From Magnetococcus marinus MC-1 (lineage in GTDB: Bacteria; Pseudomonadota; Magnetococcia; Magnetococcales; Magnetococcaceae), in the NCBI RefSeq assembly GCF_000014865.1, contig NC_008576.1, positions 2,633,501 to 2,697,500 of the forward strand: a DNA stretch of 64,000 nt. Direction: 5' to 3'. A model generated the notes under the pieces. That model made no database searches. It worked only from the letters and a program-made list of their open reading frames with translations, and had not been told where the DNA came from. A program made the translations under genes and the position numbers. Positions 53,682 through 62,600 of this stretch are shown piece after piece (the stretch's first letter is position 1; each line of letters starts with the position of its first letter).

Positions 53682-56600
53682 TTATGCTTTGAAACCACGT
53701 GTTACACGCTGAAAGAGTCCCCGTTTTGCCACTTTAGCTTGGGCCGTTGCTCTGCTGTCATGGCCACGTTCTGCGGGCTGACCCCATTGAATCCGGCCCA
53801 TACCACCACCCATGGCAGCGGCTAGGGCGGCGCTGCCCGCGATTGCTTCACCCGTACCGCTGGCATTGTTGGCCTGACCGCCACCATCCTGGGGCTGACC
53901 CTCAGCGGGGGCTTCGCCATCGGCTGGAGTCTGACCCTCTGCCGGGGCTTCGCCATCGGCTGGGGCTTGGCCCTCTGCCGGGGCTTCGCCATCAGCTGGA
54001 ACCTGACCCTCTGCCGGGGCTTCGCCATCAGCTGGGGGCTGACCCTCTGCCGGGGCTTCGCCATCGGCCGGGGCTTCGTCATCGGTGTTATCGTCATTGG
54101 TTTGGCCATCTTGAGCAGCCCCACCCTGCCCGTTCGCTCCTGCGGGGTCTCCACCCTCAGGGACTGCACCTGGACCACCGGCTGCACCGCCATCCGCTCC
54201 TGGACCACCGGCTGCGCCGCCATCCACTCCTGGCCCACCGGCTGCGCCGCCATCCACTCCTGGACCACCGGCTGCGCCGCCATTCGCTCCTGGACCACCG
54301 GCTGCGCCGCCATCCGCTCCTGGACCACCGGCTGCGCCGCCATCCGCTCCTGGACCACCAGCTGCGCCGCCATCCACTCCTGGACCACCGGCTGCGCCGC
54401 CATTCGCATCACCGCCAGTCGCCGCGCCACCCGTGTCGCCAGCATCACCAGCTGTGCCACCCGTAGCTGCGCCGCCTGCTTCACCCGTAGCTGCGCCACC
54501 TGTACCACCTGCTGCTGCGCCACCTGTGCCGCCCGTAGCTGCGCCACCTGCTTCACCCGTGGCTGCACCTCCGGCTGCTGCACCACCAGTACCACCAGCT
54601 GCGCCACCCGTGCCGCCCGTAGCGGTGCCACCCGTAGCGGTGCCACCTGTGCCGCCCGTAGCTGCGCCACCTGCTTCACCCGTGGCTGCACCTCCGGCTG
54701 CTGCACCACCAGTACCACCAGCTGCGCCACCCGTGCCGCCCGTAGCGGTGCCACCCGTAGCGGTGCCGCCTGTGCCACCCGTAGCGGTGCCACCTGCTTC
54801 ACCCGTGGCTGCACCTCCGGCTGCTGCACCACCAGTACCACCAGCTGCGCCACCTGTGCCACCCGTAGCGGTGCCGCCTGTGGCTGCGCCACCCGTGCCA
54901 CCTGTGCCGCCCGTAGCGGTGCCACCTGCTTCACCCGTGGCTGCACCTCCGGCTGCTGCACCACCAGTACCACCAGCTGCGCCACCCGTGCCGCCCGTAG
55001 CGGTGCCACCCGTAGCGGTGCCACCCGTAGTGGTGCCACCCGTGCCGCCCGTGCCACCCGTAGCGGTGCCACCCGTAGCGGTGCCGCCTGTGGCTGCGCC
55101 ACCCGTGCCGCCCGTGCCACCTGTAACGGTGCCGCCTGTGGCTGTGCCGCCAAATCCACCGGTCAATCCACCGGCACTGGTGTTCGGCGCACCACTACCA
55201 AAGCCACCACCACCCAAACCACCGCCGCCTGTGCCTGCTGTCGTACCACCGCCGGTGGTGCCACCTGTTGCACCCCCAGCAGCAGCCCCACCCGCACCCA
55301 GCAGATCACCCGGCGCACCATCAGCGGGATTGCCATTGGGGGGGGGAGGAGCGGTGCCGCCGGCATTACCACCTTCAGCGCCAATGGCCCCCTGCAACAG
55401 ATCATTGCTCGCTTGCAGTTCCTGCTGTAAACGTTGCTCTTCGGCCAGACGTGCCGCCTCAATCTCTTCGGCCGTGGGCGGCTCATCCAAACCGTTGATG
55501 GTGATGGTTACTGTGGTTTCGGCTGTGTTATCCAGCGACCTAACCGTAAAGGTTTCAGTCACGACATCGCCCGTTCCCAAGCCAGCCATTGCCACACCGT
55601 GATTGTCCAGCACATAGGTCCAGTTACCATCCCCTTGCAGGGTAAACGCACCATATTGGCCGGCCTGCGGCCCCCCTACAAAGTGCGCCTGTTGGCTATC
55701 CAGATCGCTAATATTCAACTTACCGGTGGCCATGCTTTGGCTGTCATCATTTGTCTCACTCACCTGCCCAGCCGCCTCACCGGTAATCACAGCATTGTCC
55801 TGGCTACCAGTAATCGTAACCGATACTTGCGCCTGAGTACCATCACTGCTGCTCACTGTAAAGCTCTCAAGCACGGTTTGCCCAGCGATCATCTGCTGTA
55901 TGGCAGCCAGTTCATTGTTTAGCACATAGCTCCATGCGCCACTGCTATCCATGGCAAAATGACCATACATACCATCCGTGCTGGCAACCTGATAGAGACT
56001 CTGCCCCGCATCGGCATCGCTAATGGTCAACTGACCCGCCGTGCTAAGCTGGCCATCTTCAACCACTCCACCACTCTGCACACCGCCCAGTTGGGCCGCA
56101 TCCTGCGCCCCCACCACCGTCACCACCACACTGCTGGCCGTACCGTCCACCGTGGCAACCGTAAAGCTCTCACTTACCTGCTGCCCCATGATCAATGCCT
56201 GCACCTGGCTGGCGCTGTTATTGAGCTGATAGCTCCACGCCCCACTGCTATCCAAACTAAAGCTACCATAACTGCCGGTTTGCGTACTCGCCACATAGGC
56301 AGCCTCACCACTATCGGCGTCACTCACGCTTAACATGCCGCTGCTGCTCAGTGTGCTATCCTCGGTCACGCTGCCTGTACCACTGCCCACCACCGCGCTA
56401 TCCTGGCGACCGGTAATGTTCATGGTCAAACTTTGGGATCCACCATCACTGGTGTGTACCGTAAAGCTCTCGCTCACCTGTTGACCCTGGGTCAACCCCT
56501 GCACCACCGCTTTGCTGTTATCCAGTTGGTAGCTCCATACCCCATTACTACCCACACTAAAGGTACCATAGGTACCCACACTGGTGGCCGCTGTCACCGT

Positions 56601-59600
56601 GGCATCAATCACATCCGCATCCACCACGGTCAGGGTACCACTAACCGCGCTGGTATCATCTTCATTAAGAGACGCGCTGCTGCTGCCCGTCAGGGTAGAA
56701 ACATCGTCCGCACCCTTAACCCGTATGGTCACGGTGGTCTGCTGGCCATCGGTGGTATTAACCTGGAACGTCTCTGGCCGGTCATTGCCGCTCATCAACG
56801 CCTGTACCGCGCTGCTGCTATTGTTGAGGGTGTAGGTCCAACCCCCATCACTCTTAACCGTTAACGTGCCATACAGCAGCGTGGTGGTGGCTTCGGTAAA
56901 GATCGCTTTACCTCCATTCAAGGCATCCAACCCTAGATAGCCCGTCACACTCTGGGTGCCATCCTCGGTAACCTCACCGCTGCCGGTGGCAGTGGTCTCC
57001 GGACGGGTATCCACCCCATCCTGACTTAATACATAGGTACCGTCGGTTATGCCCATCTCATTGTATTGGCCCAACACCACCACACTAACAACCTTGCTCC
57101 ACGCCCCGGTAGGATCCGCACTGTTGGCCAACGAAACCTGAATCGAGCCGGTGCCCGGAATGATGGAATCCACCCCTAATTGAGCACCACTTAACAGATC
57201 CGTTCCCAAGCCCCCAATGATCAGGTTATCCCCCTTGCTGGGTAAGGTGAAGGTATCAATACGAGTGCTCTCATTGGTGGTCGAGGCGTCATTAACCTGG
57301 ATAAAGTTGGGTACACCTATGGTCTGGGTAACACCATCAGCATCGGTGTAGCTGTAGAGCGTCATATTGACCTGACCACTATCCCCCATCACTACCCGGG
57401 TTGCCGTATCGTTGGCACTGACGGTCAAAGCATCCGTACCGCCGCCCCCAAACAGATAAAGATCACCATTCTTAACCGTAACCGTGTCGTTGCCATCATC
57501 GGTTTCAGGAATTGAGGCAATCAACGACACCGCCCCCGTGGCGTTGGTGTCATAAGCCACCTTGCCCGCATCACCAAACACAATGGAATGGTCCACCGCC
57601 GTGGTCAATACGGTCAGGGTATCGTTGCCAACCCCACCAAAAATCAGCTTTTCACCATTGCCGGTTTTAATGGTGTCCGTTCCACCACTGCTGGAGCTTT
57701 TTACCTCGGCATACAGATGGTTATAATTCTGGCTGGCGGTGCCCCGTTGATAGAGCAAGTTATCCCCAGAGATAACCTCGCGCATGCCGGTAGAACCCAC
57801 CACCTCCAGCACATCATTCCCCAAACCACCGGCTAACACGTTAAACTCGGTGGTCAAATACATATCCAGGGTACCAATATCGCCATCCACATAGTCGGGA
57901 TCAATCACCGGATCATTAGAAACATCCACCTTAATGGTGTCGTTCCCCGCCGTGGCAATGTTGCTATCGCCGGTGGCAAAGTCGGTAATCAGACCATCCG
58001 CCCCAAAACTCATGGTAGCATTATCCCCCGCCACCGCCCGCTCAGTCACGACAATGGTGTTGGAACCATCGACATTCTCCACCGCATTACCCGCCGCATC
58101 CGTCTCCACATAAGAGCGGGTCCCATAGAGAGTGATGGTATCATTACCAATACCGCCAACCGCTACCTTGTTGCCATCAAAAGAGGTTCCCTTTTGGCCC
58201 AAAGTCATGGTGTCATGCCCACCATTGGTGGTGCCTAAGCTGCTGAGGGTCTGCAAAATACCCCAGCGATTAACCCGCTTTACCGCCTGCTCTTGGGCCT
58301 CGGTCAGGGTGGGATCGTCGTAGCTGTCCACCGAGCCCCAATAGACCGGCGCAGTGTCCGAATCAAAGACCAGCGAACCAGAATCCCCCATGGCGATGGT
58401 ATTGCCGCTACCGGTGAGGATGGTATCCCCACTCATCCCGCCAATCACCACATGATCCCCCGCCGAAAGGGAGATGTTATCCACACCACCCTCAACCGGC
58501 AGCAAGCTGCGCATGGTTTTTAAATAACCCTCGGTACTACGGGTAATATTGATATTATCCCCCGCCGCCACCGTGTCCGCCGTCAATCCCGAAACATTGA
58601 TGGTATCGGCACCCATACCCCCCACCGCAATGACTTCACCCATCACCCCGGCCAACGAGCCCGTTGGACCAATAAGCAGGCTGTCATCACCGCCAGTGCT
58701 GGCCGTGGTATCCTCACTATTGATGGTAATCAGCGCCTCTTTGCCCGCATCATCCAGGCTGTACTCCAGATAGACGTTATCACCAAAGGCAAAACGCTGA
58801 TTGGGCGGATCCCCCGCCGTACCAGCCAGCACCTCAGCCGTTGTCGCCCCGGTGCTATCCACAATCAGGCTGTCATTGTCTTTACCCCCAATAAAGGTGA
58901 CATCCCCATCCCCCACCACCAGCGCATCATTACCACCAAAATAGAGCCCGGTACTGGTAATCGAGGTGAGGTTGCCAGTCTTGGCGCGGCTAAAGGTAAT
59001 ATCCACCGAATCCCCGGCGAATAGAGTCTCATCGGTCAGATTAATGGAGACCACCTCAGCAGTGTCAGCCCCCATACCACCCACGATCCATTTTTCCCCT
59101 TGGCCCGTCACAATGGTATCGCCACCACCCTGATTGGTCAGGGTGCTGTTGATATCCATATGGAAATAGCTGGAAGTAGAGCGCTCGTAATAGACGTTAT
59201 CCCCAAAGATGACATCTTGCGAGGTGCTGGTATCTTCCACCGTTATGGTGTCGGCCGCCATACCCCCAATGAGCACCTGATAGCCAAGATCGTTGGTGGT
59301 GGCACGATTACCGATGGAGATAGTGTCATCCCCACCCATGGCCGCTACCGCATCATTGCTCTGGATCTTATACAGGCCACCATGCAGGTCAAAATCCACC
59401 TCCATGTTATCCCCGGTAATATAACGACCGGTGCGCCCTTTGGCCTCTAGCTCACTCACCGATGCCACACTGACAATACCCGTTAGATCCTTGACCCCAC
59501 TGGCAGCTGCTACGGTTTCGGTGTAGACGGTGATTTCGTCATCCCCGTAACCCCCCATCACCACCTTAAAGCCCTCACGCAGGGTAATGGTATCTTCGCC

Positions 59601-62600
59601 GCCGATCACATTATCCAAGCTCTGCATCTTGCGCAGGATGCCGTTCTCGGAATCCTTGTCATAATCCAACTGACCATTATCACCAATGACCAGATGATCA
59701 CCATTTATGGCGCTGATGGAATCTGCCCCAAAGCCCCCCACCAACACCTTGCCACCACTGCCGGTGATGATGGTGTCGTCACCCCCCTTGTCATTGACCA
59801 AGGTCTTAGCCTGCAACATCCAGTTTTGATCGCTGCTGCTCGCCTCATTTTGCGCACGCAGGATATAGGCGTTGTCACCAAAGATCATATCCTCGCTGGT
59901 GGTGGTACTCCAAATTTTGATGATGTCATCAAACATACCGCCGGTGATGATGTTCTCACCCAACGTGCTGGTGTCATCCTCGATACCCACCGTAATGGTA
60001 TCGTTATCGCCGTGGTCGTCTTTCTGGTTCAGCGTTTGTAGGATGTAGAGTTCCCCATAGGTGTCATAGGTTAGACTAACGTTATCGCCGCTGATCTGAC
60101 GTTTAGAGTCACTGTTGGTCTCAACAGTGATCCCATCCTGCCCCAAACCGCCAACAATCACCTTGTCGCCATTGGCGGTACGGATGGTGTCATTGCCCCC
60201 AAACAGCTCCACATAGAGGGTCGAATCCACACTGCGCAACGCTTGGCCTTGGGTGATGTCGTAGCTGTTCCAGGTAATCAGACCATTATCCCCCAGCAAT
60301 ACATCGCGGCTGGTGGTGCTGCCCAATACGTTCACCGTATCGTCGGCCATACCGGCGATCACCACGTTAATGCCCAGATCGGAACTGTCTCCATCCAGAC
60401 CGATGGTGATGCTATCCTCGGCCCCTGTGGTAGCTACCGTGTCGGTGGTCTCCATCCGGATAATGCCGCCCATGGTGTCATAGGCAATGGCCACGTTATC
60501 CCCGCCGATATGGCGGTTGGAGTTGCTGGTGGCCTGCACCGTGATGCTGTCCTGACCAAAACCACCCACAATCACCTTGTCACCATTGGCGGTGCGGATG
60601 GTGTCGTTCCCGCCCAGATCCCGTAGCGTGGAGGTGACACTGCGCAACGCTTGGCCTTGGGTGATGTCGTAGCTGTTCCAGGTAATCAGACCACTATCCC
60701 CCAGCAATACATCGCGGCTGGTGGTGATGCCCAATACGTTCACCGTATCGTCGGCCATACCGGCGATCACCACGTTAATGCCCAGATCGGAACTGTCTCC
60801 ATCCAGACCGATGGTGATGCTATCCTCGGCCCCTGTGGTAGCCACCGTGTCGGTGGTCTCCATCCGGATAATGCCGCCCATGGTGTCATAGGCAATGGCC
60901 ACGTTATCTCCGCCGATATGGCGGTTGGAGTTGCTGGTGGCCTGCACCGTGATGCTGTCCTGACCAAAACCACCCACAATCACCTTGTCACCATTGGCGG
61001 TGCGGATGGTGTCGTTCCCGCCCAGATCCCGTAGCGTGGAGGTGACACTGCGCAACGCTTGGCCTTGGGTGATGTCGTAGCTGTTCCAGGTAATCAGACC
61101 ACTATCCCCCAGCAATATATCGCGGCTGGTGGTGCTGCCCAATACGTTCACCGTATCGTCGGCCATACCGGCGATCACCACGTTAATGCCCAGATCGGAA
61201 CTGTCTCCATCCAGACCGATGGTGATGCTATCCTCGGCCCCTGTGGTAGCCACCGTGTCGGTGGTCTCCATCTGGATAATGCCGCCCATGGTGTCATAGG
61301 CAATGGCCACGTTATCCCCGCCGATATGGCGGTTGGAGTTGCTGGTGGCCTGCACCGTGATGCTGTCCTGACCAAAACCACCCACAATCACCTTGTCACC
61401 ATTGGCGGTGCGGATGGTGTCGTTTCCGCCCAGATCCAACTGGGTAGAGGTCACACTGCGCAGCGCATAGTTAGCCGCTGTCGAACCATCGTTACGCACG
61501 ATGGTACCGTTATCGGCCAGGATAAAATCGACACTGGTGGTGGTTCCGGCGATGGTTACGCTGTCATCCCCCATACCCGTAGCCATCATGTTCAGGCCAA
61601 TATTATGGCTGTCTGCAACACCCGCAATGGTGACGGTATCATTATCCCCATTGGCACTGTCGCTGTCGGTGGTCTCTAACTGTACAAGCTCACCGGCCAC
61701 ATCAAAGGTCATGGCACCATGGTCGCCAAGGATGTAACGATAGTTGGATGCGGTAGAGAGCCCCGCGCTGATGGTGATGACATCCTGACCCAAACCGCCG
61801 GCCACAATACTATCGCCATTACCCAGGGAGATGGTGTCAGCCGCGCCGCTGGTGTCGGTCTGCGGGGCGGCGATCAGGCTAGAGAGCACATCCGGTGAGG
61901 CATAGCTGATGGTACCTGTATCCCCCAACACCACATTGCGGCTGGCTTGATCGTCGGTGGCGGTAATTTGATCCCCCGCCACACCCCCAATAATCACATT
62001 GCTACCGGTGGTCACGTTAATGGTATCTGCACCGCCAATGTCAAAGCCGGTATCCACCTCGATTGGGCGACGGCTCGAAGCATCAAAGCTCAGTTTGCCC
62101 ACATCCCCAACGATGGTGCTGTTACCCGAACCCGAGGTGATATTATCCCCACCGGCGCCACCAAAGATGAGATGGTTGCCATTGAGCGCGGTAATGGTGT
62201 CACTACCCCCCTCGCTGCGGGTGCTATTGTCGATCTCAAGCAAGCGGCCCCTGCTATCAAAATCCAGCGCGGCCCGGTCGCCAATCACCGTATCATTGCC
62301 ATTACCTGTGTAAAAACGGTCGTTGCCGTTTTCACCCATCAGGATATCATTCCCCTCATCCCCTTTAAGGGTTTGCACCCCCGCCGAAGCCTCGGAGAAG
62401 TTTTTCACCTCATGCTCATACCAAGTCCACTCCCTGGAGGGAAGCGTGTTCCAACTCTTGATGTCCTGACTACCATCGGAGCTAAAATTATAAGCGACAA
62501 TCAGATCATCGGCATCACGTCCCTCTAGGGTATCACTGCCCGCATTACCTATGATGATGTTCTGCATGTAGTTACCAATGAGCAGATCATCACCACCACC

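Noticed and set aside
53822-55159. 445-codon minus-strand frame rich in Val, Ala, Gln and Pro
   Set aside because: An out-of-frame reading of the same low-complexity tail as the giant gene.
53747-55602. Several plus-strand frames rich in Pro, Ala, Cys or Thr
   Set aside because: Complement of the repeat-rich tail of the giant gene; no ribosome sites and no independent domains.
60243-61679. Three near-identical plus-strand frames
   Set aside because: They mirror the 408-bp triplication of the minus-strand giant gene and have no independent support.
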